A stretch of 53,636 bases of DNA, from the NCBI GenBank assembly GCA_045632305.1, contig JAZQWL010000042.1, forward strand, positions 1-53,636. The letters are read 5' to 3'. The position numbers and the translations under genes were made by a program. The notes below the pieces were generated by a model. That model worked only from the letters and a program-made list of their open reading frames with translations. It was not told the DNA's origin and ran no database searches. Positions 45,095-53,474 of this stretch are shown piece after piece (within the stretch, counting starts at the first letter, position 1; every line of letters begins with the position of its first letter). This DNA comes from SVTX01 sp045632305. Its GTDB lineage: Bacteria > Bacillota > Clostridia > Oscillospirales > CAG-272.

Positions 45095-46528
45095 TTATTT
45101 TACCTCATTAAGTCCTAAAACCGAATAGATTTTATAGATATCGCCCGCGCCCATAACCACTACGACGTCTCCCTCGCGAAGTTCACGCTGAAGAATGATC
45201 CCGCAATGGGCAAATGAGCCGCCGTATATCGCGCGCTCTCCGATCCTGTCGCAAAGATCCTTTGAAGATATGCCGTATATATTTTCCTCTCTTGCCGCGT
45301 AAATATCAGCAAGCACGACTATATCCGCCGCATCAAAGCTACACTTAAAGTTATCAATAAGAGCCGCAGTACGGCTAAAGGTATGGGGCTGGAAAACACA
45401 TATAATTCTTCTGCCGCAGAACATTTCACGCGCTCCGCAAAGCGTTGCGGCGACCTCGGTGGGATGATGACCGTAATCGTCGTAAATATCCGCACCAAAT
45501 GCTCTTCCCTTATATTCCATTCGTCTGCCCGCGCCCACGAATGCCGCAAGTCCTGCCTCAATGCTTTCAAAATCAACGCCGCACGCGTGCGCCGCCGCAG
45601 CTGCCGCCATAGAGTTATACACGTTATGAGCGCCGCAAATCGCAAGACAAATATCTGCCACAGTAACACCGTGATATACAAGGTCATAGCGAAGCCGAGA
45701 ATCCTCGACTCTGATGTTTCTCGCGGTATAATCCGAGGTATTAGTAAGACCGAAGGTAATAAGCTCACCCTCGTAGTTTACGACCGAAGTCATAATATTT
45801 TCATCGTCGGCATTCGCAATGCAAACGCCGTTTTTACCCGTTAGAGACGCATATTTAGCAAACGAGGAATTAATATGATCCATACTCTTAAAATAATCCA
45901 CGTGCTCCATCTCGGCGTTGAGAAGCACCGCGACGGTGGGATTAAAATCAAGAAAGCTATCCATATATTCGCACGCCTCGAAAATGAAATTTTCATTCTC
46001 GCCTATATAATATGCTCCGCCCATGGGCTTGTAATCCGCTCCGGAAATAATTGTCGGAGACGGCGCGCCACCTCTTTTAGAATCCGTTAAGAATATCTGC
46101 GCGCACATCGATGTAACGGTGCTTTTTCCATGCATGCCCGCAATACCGATACGGTTTTTGTATTCGGTCATCAGGTATCCAAGATAATCCGCGCGGGAAA
46201 TACAAGGAATTTTGCGTCTTTGCGCTTCTACGTATTCGGGATTATCGGGGCTTATCGCAACAGTATATACAAACGCGCCGATGCTATCGTTGATATTGTC
46301 CGCACTATGTAAATAATTTATAAAAATGCCTGATTTTTCAAGCTTTTCTGTCGTAGGTGTCTGTGAACGGTCAGAGCCCACCACGTTGTAGCCCGCGCGC
46401 TTTGTGAGAAGCGCCAACGAAGACATCATAACTCCGCCTACGCCGGAGAAAAATATGGATTTGCCAATGGATTTTTTCATTACGTTTTTTATATATTTTG
46501 CCCCGTAATGTGTGTTTGGCGTTGGCAT
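45095..46528 (-). CDS. murC: UDP-N-acetylmuramate:L-alanine ligase (MurC)
   Basis: 477 residues, ATG 46528 with AAGGAG 8 bases upstream. Nucleotide loop 'IFFSGVGGVMMSSLA', ATP loop 'GIAGMHGKSTVTSM' (~133), 'EACEYMDSFLDFNP', 'LLNAEMEHVDYFK', 'DDYGHHPTEV' and 'FQPHTFSRTAAL' are MurC hallmarks. It adds L-alanine to UDP-N-acetylmuramate in peptidoglycan synthesis. The second gene in an operon between a phosphodiesterase and a DUF3221 lipoprotein. Confidence 0.93.
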   Translation of the reverse strand: MPTPNTHYGAKYIKNVMKKSIGKSIFFSGVGGVMMSSLALLTKRAGYNVVGSDRSQTPTTEKLEKSGIFINYLHSADNINDSIGAFVYTVAISPDNPEYVEAQRRKIPCISRADYLGYLMTEYKNRIGIAGMHGKSTVTSMCAQIFLTDSKRGGAPSPTIISGADYKPMGGAYYIGENENFIFEACEYMDSFLDFNPTVAVLLNAEMEHVDYFKSMDHINSSFAKYASLTGKNGVCIANADDENIMTSVVNYEGELITFGLTNTSDYTARNIRVEDSRLRYDLVYHGVTVADICLAICGAHNVYNSMAAAAAAHACGVDFESIEAGLAAFVGAGRRMEYKGRAFGADIYDDYGHHPTEVAATLCGAREMFCGRRIICVFQPHTFSRTAALIDNFKCSFDAADIVVLADIYAAREENIYGISSKDLCDRIGERAIYGGSFAHCGIILQRELREGDVVVVMGAGDIYKIYSVLGLNEVK

Positions 46529-46557
46529 CGCATCATCTCCTTAAAATCGTTTTGATA

Positions 46558-47067
46558 TCATTTAAGCTTACCGTGCGAGATCAATATCTCGCCGTTTTTA
46601 GTGATTGTAAGCACTCCAAAATCCCCGTCATAGCCGCCGATCGATCCGGGGTTCATAATATAGAGCGGCTTGTTTATTATATCGGATCTATCCATGTCAA
46701 GATACATTTCGAGCGCATCGTGTGTGTGTCCGAACAGCACCGCATCGGCGTTCTTTTCCGCCGCTGCATAAATCAGACGGGAAAGACCGCTCTTAACGTC
46801 GTATTTATGCCCGTGTGTGAGCATTATTTTCTTGCCGTAAAAGTCAAGGATCATTTCATCGGGTGAACGAAGCTCGATAGGAAACAGCTTGGAATCACAG
46901 TTTCCGCACACGCTATATACGGGAATACCATTGAGATCACAATACGAAAGATCGCGAAGCCCGTCACCCAGAAAAATTATTCCGTCGGGACGCTTTATCT
47001 GTCGCATCAACGCCTCGAGAATGTTTTTCGTACTTCCGTGGGAATCAGATAAACATAAAAATTCCAT
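46558..47067 (-). CDS. YfcE/MJ0936-type metallophosphodiesterase
   Basis: 169 residues from ATG 47067, the start of 'EFLCLSDSHG'; the upstream site is weak (GAGAG). Metal motifs: 'SDSHG', 'FLGDGLRD', 'GNCD', 'THGHKY' and 'FGHTH', followed by 'NPGSIGG'. Family members cleave phosphodiesters such as cyclic nucleotides or glycerophosphodiesters; the substrate here is unknown. First gene before murC, gap 29 bases. Confidence 0.88.
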   Translation of the reverse strand: MEFLCLSDSHGSTKNILEALMRQIKRPDGIIFLGDGLRDLSYCDLNGIPVYSVCGNCDSKLFPIELRSPDEMILDFYGKKIMLTHGHKYDVKSGLSRLIYAAAEKNADAVLFGHTHDALEMYLDMDRSDIINKPLYIMNPGSIGGYDGDFGVLTITKNGEILISHGKLK

Positions 47068-47109
47068 ATATTTTTCTCTCTGTAACAAACGTCAATATTT
47101 TATCACTTT

Positions 47110-47138
47110 ATTATACCACTTTCAACGCATTTTGTCTA
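47110..47138 (-). promoter_or_regulatory. sigma-A promoter for the phosphodiesterase/murC operon
   Basis: Minus strand: -35 TAGACA (47133-47138), spacer 17, -10 TATAAT (47110-47115) with TG two bases before it (extended -10). Confidence 0.8.
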
Positions 47139-47143
47139 TACAA

Positions 47144-47173
47144 TTAACAGAAAATTTTTTATGAACATATACT
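47144..47173 (+). promoter_or_regulatory. promoter for the three small unknown genes
   Basis: TTAACA (47144-47149), 18-base spacer, TATACT (47168-47173), immediately back to back with the promoter at 47110-47138. Confidence 0.55.
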
Positions 47174-47200
47174 GTAAAAAAAGCCGAAAGAGGTGATATT

Positions 47201-47425
47201 ATGATGCTTGACAAAGGATCTATCGAAAAGATCATAAAGCTTCCCGACGATCAGCTTATGATAATAATCAAAAATCTTGCCCGTGAATCGGGAATTGATA
47301 TTTCAACTCTGAAAATAGGCAAAGCGCAGCTTGATCAGATACGCGCCGCGCTATCGCTCGCGACTCCCGAGGATATTGCCCGCGCAGGCGATATTTTAGC
47401 GGGATATAGGAATAAACCCCAGTAA
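47201..47425 (+). CDS. small conserved-looking protein of unknown function
   Basis: 74 residues, ATG 47201 (a second ATG follows at once), AGAGGTGAT upstream. Two helical stretches are likely: 'GSIEKIIKLPDDQLMIIIKNLARE' split around residue 15 and 'LDQIRAALSLATPEDIARAGDIL' split around 50. No Cys, no signal peptide, no membrane segment. First of three small genes likely transcribed together. Function not recognised. Confidence 0.75.
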   Translation: MMLDKGSIEKIIKLPDDQLMIIIKNLARESGIDISTLKIGKAQLDQIRAALSLATPEDIARAGDILAGYRNKPQ

Positions 47426-47446
47426 AGCGTTGCCGAAAGGAGCATT

Positions 47447-47893
47447 ATGTCAGACGAAAACATTTTAAATCAAGAAGCAAATAATCCGTCCTCCGCAAAC
47501 GGGATTTTTGACGTTTTAAGTAAGCTTATGAAGGGTGCGGGCACAACGCCGCAGGATAGTGCTCCCGCAGAAAAGCCGACCGCGGAGCCGAATATAGTCT
47601 CCTCCCTGCTTTCAAATCCCGAGCTTATCTCAAAGCTACCCGAACTGATCTCGGTGATCTCCCCTCTTATGAGCGGTCTGTCATCCCAAAGCACGTCGGG
47701 AGGCGCAACGGACACGTTGAGAGCCGCAATATCTCCCGTATCAGCCGTTTCAAATAACAACGTAAACCGTGAGCAGCAAAACCGCGCGGCGCTATTATGC
47801 GCATTAAAGCCATACTTAAAAAAAGAGCGGCAGGACGCCATTGATTATATGATCAAGCTCAGCCGTCTCGGTGATATTCTCAAAACTCTGTGA
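47447..47893 (+). CDS. unknown protein with conserved C-terminal helical motif
   Basis: 148 residues, ATG 47447 with AAAGGAG upstream. The first half is Ser/Pro/Asn-rich and probably disordered. The C-terminus 'RAALLCALKPYLKKERQDAI' followed by 'DYMIKLSRLGDILKTL' is a basic amphipathic region like those of small Clostridia proteins found near sporulation genes. No secretion signal. Gaps of 21 bases before and 9 bases after suggest an operon with its neighbours. Confidence 0.7.
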   Translation: MSDENILNQEANNPSSANGIFDVLSKLMKGAGTTPQDSAPAEKPTAEPNIVSSLLSNPELISKLPELISVISPLMSGLSSQSTSGGATDTLRAAISPVSAVSNNNVNREQQNRAALLCALKPYLKKERQDAIDYMIKLSRLGDILKTL

Positions 47894-47902
47894 GGTATCG
47901 TT

Positions 47903-48478
47903 ATGTATACAAGAGTACCGCCTAAAAAAACACAAGGACAATCGACTCAAATGAAAATGACGTCCGAGCCACCGATAGCTCTGCCGAAAAATTACAGCGG
48001 AAACGCCTTCACCGAGGACGGACACAAACGGGAATTCCCCTCAAGTGACGCTCCGACGGAGCAATTTAAGGAACAGGAGGAGCGCAAAAGACCGTACGTT
48101 TCGCCCCCGATCTCGCCAAGCGTTCCTTCCTACACAGCGGGCACTCTCGGATACTCGGATTACCCCACAGAGGTTACGCCGCAACGCGACGCGTATCAAG
48201 AACTGCATGAGCGAAGCGATGAAGATAAGCAGGAGATAAGCGAGAAGTACCCTATACCGACTCAAACGGAAAACATCGGCAACGCGCCCGTATCACGTGG
48301 CGGCTCATTTTTCTCCGCAATGCTTCCCGACGGGGTCTTTAAAAACAATTTTCCGTTCGGTCACGGACTCGGGAACGAGGAACTTCTTCTTTTAGGTATC
48401 ATGCTATCGATATATATGTCGGGGGAGGCGGACGGCGAGCTTATGATGCTCCTTTGTATTCTGCTCTTTTCGGGTTGA
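47903..48478 (+). CDS. unknown protein with disordered body and acidic/leucine-rich hydrophobic tail
   Basis: 191 residues, ATG 47903 with GAGGT 8 bases upstream. Residues ~1-135 are polar, rich in Pro, Ser, Glu and Gln. Residues ~157-191 hold two short hydrophobic runs, each introduced by acidic residues: 'NEELLLLGIMLSIYM' and 'GELMMLLCILLFSG'. Such 'D/E-L-L-L-L' tails occur in Clostridia proteins of unknown role; membrane or coat association is possible. It is followed by a terminator at 48496-48524. Confidence 0.7.
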   Translation: MYTRVPPKKTQGQSTQMKMTSEPPIALPKNYSGNAFTEDGHKREFPSSDAPTEQFKEQEERKRPYVSPPISPSVPSYTAGTLGYSDYPTEVTPQRDAYQELHERSDEDKQEISEKYPIPTQTENIGNAPVSRGGSFFSAMLPDGVFKNNFPFGHGLGNEELLLLGIMLSIYMSGEADGELMMLLCILLFSG

Positions 48479-48495
48479 TATCGGATAAAGTATTT

Positions 48496-48524
48496 TCGGG
48501 CTGTTTTCACAGCCCGATTGTTTT
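48496..48524 (+). terminator. intrinsic terminator after the small-gene trio
   Basis: 9-base stem TCGGGCTGT/ACAGCCCGA (48496-48517) with a 4-base loop, then a T-rich run. Reaches the end of the convergent SipL-like gene. Confidence 0.8.
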
Positions 48525-50049
48525 ATATAATTATATGATGCACCGAAAGAAGAGATCTTGTACCGTCAAGCTCTACTCCTTCCTTATTCTTCAAAAGCTC
48601 CGCATTGCCATTCATAATCTTTTCAGGAGAGACGTAATTTTTCTTTGCAATGCTCCAGACACTGTCCTCGCCGCTCGGGAAAATTACCACCGTCTGATTT
48701 CTTTTTTTGTCCACCCCTTCACCGAAATGCATCGCGTAAAGTGTGGATATACTCTCCTTTCCGTACGCCTGATACGTAAGCGCGATCTCGCTGTCAAGGG
48801 ATATCCGCTCACCGTCGATCTTCCCTCTTGTGCTTACCGCCTCAGCGCAACAGAATACGTCCTTAACTCCGCGCTTGTTATCTGCGACAAAGGAAAAAGG
48901 AAGCTCTATCTCCTTTGAAGAATATTCTCCGCCGCTTTCGATCAATACGTTGTATTTTGTCCTGCCCGAAAATTTCATGCGCGTGTCATCGTATTCTACC
49001 GAATCGATCTGCGCCACACCCGAAGCGTCAACAAAGCGGGAATCATCGGGAATTCCAACCTCCTCAAGAGTTCTCGCCTCGCTTGAGGTGAAGTTGAAGA
49101 AGCCGCCTCCACCATCGCTTACAACGTTATAATTCATATATTCACAGCTTGTTACGCACGCGGTCGAATACATATCCTTTGTGTACGTCACGGGAATATT
49201 TTTCCAACTCATACAATCAAACACAACACCAACCTCAAGCGAGATCCTTCCCTCGTCAACGATAACGCTAAGCTCATTCACGCTTCCGCGAGCGAAAAGA
49301 CTTGCATCAACGTTTGCTCCTTCAAGCGGCACGTTTGCAAAAATAGGAAGCTTTCTGTAAATAACGTACGGCTCACCTGCGTTTTCCTTGCAAGCGATAA
49401 TCTTTACGTAAGCATCGCCGCGCAAAAACATCTCGTTATTGTTTCCCTTGACCTCGGAAAGCATAACCTTACCGTCGGCGCAAATAACTCTGACGTCTCC
49501 CTCACGGGTGTCGAGTATAACCTCGTCGGTGACCGTGAAAGTGTCAGAAACCGCTCTCTTCATATCCGCCGACATGACTGTACCCGAGAGCTTTTTTATG
49601 CTATCCTCATAGTTTCCGCCCGAAAATACCTCGTTTTCGTATACGTTAGAAAAAACGGTTGCCGAGCTCTTGAGCCGCGTACGAATGGTGATTTTTCTCG
49701 GCGCGGTAACTCTACCGTTTACCGCCTCGGAAACGATGTCAACAAAGCCATCCGAAAAATCCCCCGTTCTGTCGGCATCAAGCGGCATATTGACAGAATA
49801 TTCATCGGAAATCGGCGCGCAATACATCTGATTATCAACGCCGAGGTACAGAACGTAATAATCGATATTGCCCGAAAAAACCGCGTCGTCCATGCCGAAA
49901 TCCATTTTTGGCGGCAGGACATTTGCCGAAATTTTCATAAGCCGCTTTATCTCGGGCTGATAATCAGGAAGCGAATAATCCTTCGACATCTCACTTGTGA
50001 ACACCTTCTTTGCAAGCTCCGTCTTTATGATCTGCTCGTTTTTATTCAT
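48523..50049 (-). CDS. DUF3794/LysM protein, SipL-like spore morphogenesis protein
   Basis: 508 residues, ATG 50049 with GGGGAGG upstream. Three repeats of a DUF3794-type beta-rich domain appear, one starting at about residue 25 ('YSLPDYQPEIKRLMKISANV'). The C-terminal ~55 residues form a LysM domain ('VIFPSGEDSVWSIAKKNY...'). The architecture and length are those of SipL, the protein that helps SpoIVA build the spore coat in clostridia; relatives in non-sporeformers also exist. No signal peptide, as expected for a mother-cell protein. The upstream 79 bases have CATATTAT at 50084-50091, loosely like a sigma-E -10, but this is weak. Confidence 0.8.
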   Translation of the reverse strand: MNKNEQIIKTELAKKVFTSEMSKDYSLPDYQPEIKRLMKISANVLPPKMDFGMDDAVFSGNIDYYVLYLGVDNQMYCAPISDEYSVNMPLDADRTGDFSDGFVDIVSEAVNGRVTAPRKITIRTRLKSSATVFSNVYENEVFSGGNYEDSIKKLSGTVMSADMKRAVSDTFTVTDEVILDTREGDVRVICADGKVMLSEVKGNNNEMFLRGDAYVKIIACKENAGEPYVIYRKLPIFANVPLEGANVDASLFARGSVNELSVIVDEGRISLEVGVVFDCMSWKNIPVTYTKDMYSTACVTSCEYMNYNVVSDGGGGFFNFTSSEARTLEEVGIPDDSRFVDASGVAQIDSVEYDDTRMKFSGRTKYNVLIESGGEYSSKEIELPFSFVADNKRGVKDVFCCAEAVSTRGKIDGERISLDSEIALTYQAYGKESISTLYAMHFGEGVDKKRNQTVVIFPSGEDSVWSIAKKNYVSPEKIMNGNAELLKNKEGVELDGTRSLLSVHHIII

Positions 50050-50128
50050 TTTGGTTTCCTCCCCAAACGCATTTATTCACAAAATAATATGACGCGGGAG
50101 AAATTTTTATTACAAAATAAGCGACAAA

Positions 50129-50719
50129 TCAGATATTCAAAAGCATCTGCGCACGGATAAAATATCCCTTGTCATGATGGCAAACGGGACACATTTCGGG
50201 CGCGGCAGTGCCCTTGAATTCATGTCCGCAATTGAGGCAGAACCAACCGCATTCCACGTCGGATACAAACATTTTTCCGCTCTCGATGAGATCTGCGAGC
50301 GCCTTGAATCTGTCACCGTGCTTCTTCTCGATCTCCGCGATTTTGTAAAATGATTCCGCAACTGCAAGATATCCCTCGCTCTTTGCCTTATCCGCAAAGC
50401 TTTTATAAATATCTCCGTATTCCTCGTATTCATTCTTGTGCGCAGCTTTAAGAAGTGCCAGAGTTGTTTCTGTACTGTCTATGGGGTACGCCGCGTCAAA
50501 TGCAATATTTTCCCCCGCGCAGGATAGAAGATGATTGTAAAATATCTCCGCATGCTCCTTTTCCTGTCCCGCCGTAAAATTGAACACGTATTCGACAAAA
50601 TAAAGCTTGTCCGCACGCGCCTTACCCGCGGCAAAAGTATATCTGTTTCTCGCCTGAGATTCACCCGCAAACGCGCGCATAAGGTTTTTCTTTGTTTCGC
50701 TTTCCCTAAAATCTACCAT
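50129..50719 (-). CDS. rbr: rubrerythrin
   Basis: 196 residues, ATG 50719 with GGAGG upstream. Diiron helices with Glu/His ligands: 'AGESQARNRY', 'GQEKEHAEIFYNHL', 'KNEYEEYGDIY' and 'IAEIEKKHGDRF'. The C-terminal rubredoxin-like site is 'CLNCGHEF' and 'CPVCHHDKGYF'. It reduces hydrogen peroxide in anaerobes. Normal length. A possible promoter is at 50766-50794 (TTGATT, 17, TATTTT on the minus strand). Confidence 0.95.
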   Translation of the reverse strand: MVDFRESETKKNLMRAFAGESQARNRYTFAAGKARADKLYFVEYVFNFTAGQEKEHAEIFYNHLLSCAGENIAFDAAYPIDSTETTLALLKAAHKNEYEEYGDIYKSFADKAKSEGYLAVAESFYKIAEIEKKHGDRFKALADLIESGKMFVSDVECGWFCLNCGHEFKGTAAPEMCPVCHHDKGYFIRAQMLLNI

Positions 50720-50847
50720 TTTTTCAATCCTCCAAAATAAATTTCACAGAAATTATTGTCCTTAAAAAATAAACCATATACAATATTTAATCAATTTTAT
50801 AAAATTCGCGTATACTGTAATGAAAAAATCAATTGAAAGGATATCTT

Positions 50848-51429
50848 ATGATTGCATACAAGGAATACAACCGCGTGCGCGCGGTGCAATACGCCAAACG
50901 ATGGGCGCTTGAGAGAAATCCTCTGTTTATCGATTTCGCAGGGCGCGGAGGAGACTGCACGAATTTCGTATCACAATGCATTCTGGCGGGCTGCTGTACT
51001 ATGAACTTTACAACGGATTTCGGTTGGTATTACATAACGAGCAGCAATCGCGCTCCCGCATGGTCGAGCGTTGAATTTTTGTTTGATTTTCTCACGGGAA
51101 ATCCTCTTTTCGTTGCGGAAAACGGCGGTATCGGACCTTTCGGCATGGAGGTTTCCGCCGAAAACGCGCTTGAAGGCGACGTAGTACAGCTTGCGGACAG
51201 CTCGGGAGATTTCTATCACACGCTTATAATAACGGGATTTCGAAACGGGAATACGCTCGTCTCGGCGCATACCAACGACGCGCTTGACAAACCGCTTAAC
51301 ACCTACAATTTCACAAGTCTTCGGTATATTCACATAGAAGGCGTAAGAATTCAGATCCCCGACGACGCCTGCTTTGACGCCCTCATTGAGGGCGAGGCGA
51401 TTCAGGTTACGCCAAGCGGTGAAAATTAA
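50848..51429 (+). CDS. amidase domain protein (amidase_6 type)
   Basis: 193 residues from ATG 50848, with GAAAGGA 7 bases upstream; a longer frame begins 15 bases earlier. 'YNRVRAVQYAKRWALERNPLF', 'GGDCTNFVSQCI' (probable catalytic Cys37 region) and 'YHTLIITGFRNG' with 'SAHTND' match the putative amidase family PF12671. No signal peptide is present, so it acts inside the cell or on the developing spore; the target bond is unknown. A TATACT box lies at 50811-50816. Confidence 0.85.
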   Translation: MIAYKEYNRVRAVQYAKRWALERNPLFIDFAGRGGDCTNFVSQCILAGCCTMNFTTDFGWYYITSSNRAPAWSSVEFLFDFLTGNPLFVAENGGIGPFGMEVSAENALEGDVVQLADSSGDFYHTLIITGFRNGNTLVSAHTNDALDKPLNTYNFTSLRYIHIEGVRIQIPDDACFDALIEGEAIQVTPSGEN

Positions 51430-51473
51430 ACGGATTTTATTTGTAAACTTTTCTTTATTTAAATAAATAATCC

Positions 51474-51502
51474 TTGACAAAATTACATTATAGTGGTATC
51501 AT
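51474..51502 (+). promoter_or_regulatory. sigma-A promoter for the orphan binding protein
   Basis: -35 TTGACA (51474-51479), 17-base spacer, -10 TATCAT (51497-51502), about 52 bases before the ATG. Confidence 0.8.
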
Positions 51503-51553
51503 TATACTTAAGAAATTATGCGCTCTGCGTAAATTCACAGAAAGGATACCACA

Positions 51554-53014
51554 ATGAAAAAAGTAATACGACTTTTAGCTCTCATGCTTGCGATCTGTAT
51601 GCTCCCTTTGGCGCTTATTGCTTGTAATAATGAGAGTGACGGTGAGGAAGAGGTTACAGTTGCCAACGACTCTCCCATCGAACAGAAGAATTACAGTGAC
51701 AAGTTCAATTATCTTGTATTGAACGACACCTTCACATTCGAATATTTCTATGCTGAAGAACGTCTTTACAACGAAATGAACGACTCAATTTACGAAAGAC
51801 AGCTCAACGTTGAGGGCAATCTCGGTATTGATGTTACTGCAAGAAAGAGCGAAGACTTCCAGGGCTATTCCCAGGATTTCACAACCTCCATCACAGCGCA
51901 GGATAACACATACCAGCTCTGCCTTACACACGCTACTACAGGCGTTGCTCCCTTGGCGACGATGGGTTACCTTTACGACTTCAAAAAGCTCGAGTCCGTT
52001 GACCTCGGTCAGAAATATTGGAACAAGAGACTTATGAGCACAGTACAGTACAACAACCAGTACCTCCTCGGTTACGGTGATATGTGTCTTGCCTCCGTTA
52101 ACACCATCGCATTCAACAAGGATCTTCTCACAAAGAACTGCTCAAACGTTCTCGGTGATGATTCCATTTACACACTCGTTGAAGATAACAAGTGGACTCT
52201 CTCCAAGCTCGGCGAGCTTGCTGCAGCCGCTCACGAAGATCTCAACGGCGGTAACAAGGACGCAGGCGACCAGTACGGTCTTACAGGTATGTTCTGGGTT
52301 GAGGCATGCTCCTTCCTCCACTCCAGCAACGTAAACATTTCCAGATACAACTCCGAAGAAAAGAAGTATGAGCTTTGCATCAACAACAATAACAACAAGA
52401 CACAGAAGGTTATTGAAAAGGTTGCTGAACTCTACAACGCAGAATACTCCTACTTCTCCGTTCCCGACACATTCCCCGGTAATCACGAAGCAGTTCAGAT
52501 GAAGTCCGGACGCACACTCTTCGAGCTTACAAAGTCCTATAAGCTCATTGAACTCAAGGGAACAAACATTACTTTCGGCGTTCTTCCCTATCCTCTCTAT
52601 GATGAAAATCAGGAAAACTACCGTTCTCTCAGCTGGAACGGCTATATGGTAGTTCCCTACAATATTGACGTTGTAAGCAACGTTGAAATGGTCAGCGATA
52701 CACTCGAGCTTCTCCAGTATTACAGCAAGCCCGTAACTACCGCTTTCTATGAAAAGCTCCTCGGCGCTCAGGTTTCCGAATCTCCCGACGACGCTTACAT
52801 GCTTGAAATCATCTGGGCAAGCCAGGTATCCGACTTTGCAATGGCTTACTCCGATACAACAGCTGCTCAGAAGCCCCTTGACGCTCTTCTCTACACTGTA
52901 CCGAGAGTAGTTCTCCGTATAGACAACACATCCAACTTTGCAGGTTACTATGCAAAGTGGGGTAGAAATGCAGAAAAGCAGATCAAGGACGTTCAGAATC
53001 CCAAGCAGAAGTAA
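51554..53014 (+). CDS. extracellular solute-binding lipoprotein without nearby transporter genes
   Basis: 486 residues, ATG 51554 with AAAGGA 8 bases upstream. Signal peptide ends in LIAC (Cys24). The mature part has the layout of ABC solute-binding proteins of the sugar/peptide type ('NYLVLNDTFTFEYF', 'GYLYDFKKLESVDLG', 'VNTIAFNKDLL', 'FGVLPYPLYDENQ', 'SWNGYMVVP'). No permease or ATPase is adjacent, so it must use a transporter encoded elsewhere or act as a sensor. Codon use (many -TTC, -CTC and -AAC) resembles highly expressed genes. Own promoter and terminator make it a single-gene unit. Confidence 0.88.
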   Translation: MKKVIRLLALMLAICMLPLALIACNNESDGEEEVTVANDSPIEQKNYSDKFNYLVLNDTFTFEYFYAEERLYNEMNDSIYERQLNVEGNLGIDVTARKSEDFQGYSQDFTTSITAQDNTYQLCLTHATTGVAPLATMGYLYDFKKLESVDLGQKYWNKRLMSTVQYNNQYLLGYGDMCLASVNTIAFNKDLLTKNCSNVLGDDSIYTLVEDNKWTLSKLGELAAAAHEDLNGGNKDAGDQYGLTGMFWVEACSFLHSSNVNISRYNSEEKKYELCINNNNNKTQKVIEKVAELYNAEYSYFSVPDTFPGNHEAVQMKSGRTLFELTKSYKLIELKGTNITFGVLPYPLYDENQENYRSLSWNGYMVVPYNIDVVSNVEMVSDTLELLQYYSKPVTTAFYEKLLGAQVSESPDDAYMLEIIWASQVSDFAMAYSDTTAAQKPLDALLYTVPRVVLRIDNTSNFAGYYAKWGRNAEKQIKDVQNPKQK

Positions 53015-53025
53015 TTTACAAAAAT

Positions 53026-53054
53026 AAAAAAGAGCGGTTAGGCCGCTCTTTTTT
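53026..53054 (+). terminator. intrinsic terminator
   Basis: 12-base stem AAAAAAGAGCGG/CCGCTCTTTTTT (53026-53054) with a 5-base loop, 11 bases after the binding-protein stop. Confidence 0.93.
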
Positions 53055-53098
53055 GTTGTTTGAAAAGAAAGCTGTTTTCTGCGCTAAGCTTAAAAATA

Positions 53099-53202
53099 CA
53101 CGCTATCGCGTGATAACATACGCCTTTGGCGATTACATACACGACTGCGTCGTGATTACATACCAATCCTTCGGATTGGATAAAATCATCGAAGATGATT
53201 TT
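53099..53202. repeat. array of five short perfect hairpins with ATTACATAC-type linkers
   Basis: Perfect inverted repeats in a row: CACGC/GCGTG (53099-53112), CGCC/GGCG (53121-53131), CACGAC/GTCGTG (53140-53154), CCAATCC/GGATTGG (53163-53179) and AAAATCATC/GATGATTTT (53182-53202). Loops are 3-4 bases. Linkers are nearly the same (ATAACATA, ATTACATA, ATTACATA). Same design as the array at 41932-42085 but with different words. No frame with coding character. Confidence 0.85.
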
Positions 53203-53298
53203 GGTGGATTCAGGACCCATGTTTGCGCCAACGTTTTTTTAAAAGCGATGTAATCATAGCGCAAACGTTGCAAATTGCAGAGCAATTTGCGGTGGTCC
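53203..53298. repeat. structured repeat, copy A
   Basis: Starts GGTGGATTCAGGACCCATG and ends GGTGGTCC. It contains stems GTTTGCGC/GCGCAAAC (53221-53228, 53259-53266) and CAAATTGC/GCAATTTG (53271-53278, 53282-53289). It also holds ATGTAATCA (53248-53256), the exact complement of the linker TGATTACAT (53153-53161). Confidence 0.8.
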
Positions 53299-53319
53299 AC
53301 GCTGACGTGGAGTTGGGAT

Positions 53320-53423
53320 GGTGGATTCAGGACCCATGTTTGTGCCTGAGTTTATTTCAAACCCAAGTAATCAAGGCACAAACGTTGCAAATTTGTTACA
53401 CAAATTTGCGGTGGTCCTGAATC
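53320..53423. repeat. structured repeat, copy B
   Basis: Same start and end as copy A, with stems GTTTGTGCC/GGCACAAAC (53338-53346, 53375-53383) and CAAATTTGT/ACAAATTTG (53388-53396, 53400-53408). Both stems differ from copy A on both sides, keeping the pairing. GATTCAGGACC (near 53324) and GGTCCTGAATC (53413-53423) can close it. Confidence 0.8.
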
Positions 53424-53438
53424 GTGGCATCACGCAGC

Positions 53439-53474
53439 AAAAAAGACCATAGGCGAATGCCTATGGTCTTTTTT
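53439..53474. terminator. terminator after the tRNA genes
   Basis: 16-base stem AAAAAAGACCATAGGC/GCCTATGGTCTTTTTT with GAAT loop, directly after the tRNA-Tyr 3' end on the minus strand. Confidence 0.92.

Noticed and set aside
53099..53202. Integron attC-type cassette sites
   Set aside because: No integrase gene or core-site consensus was seen and the hairpins are too short.
53038..53423. Small reading frames in the repeat region
   Set aside because: They run through palindromes and tandem repeats and have no ribosome binding site.
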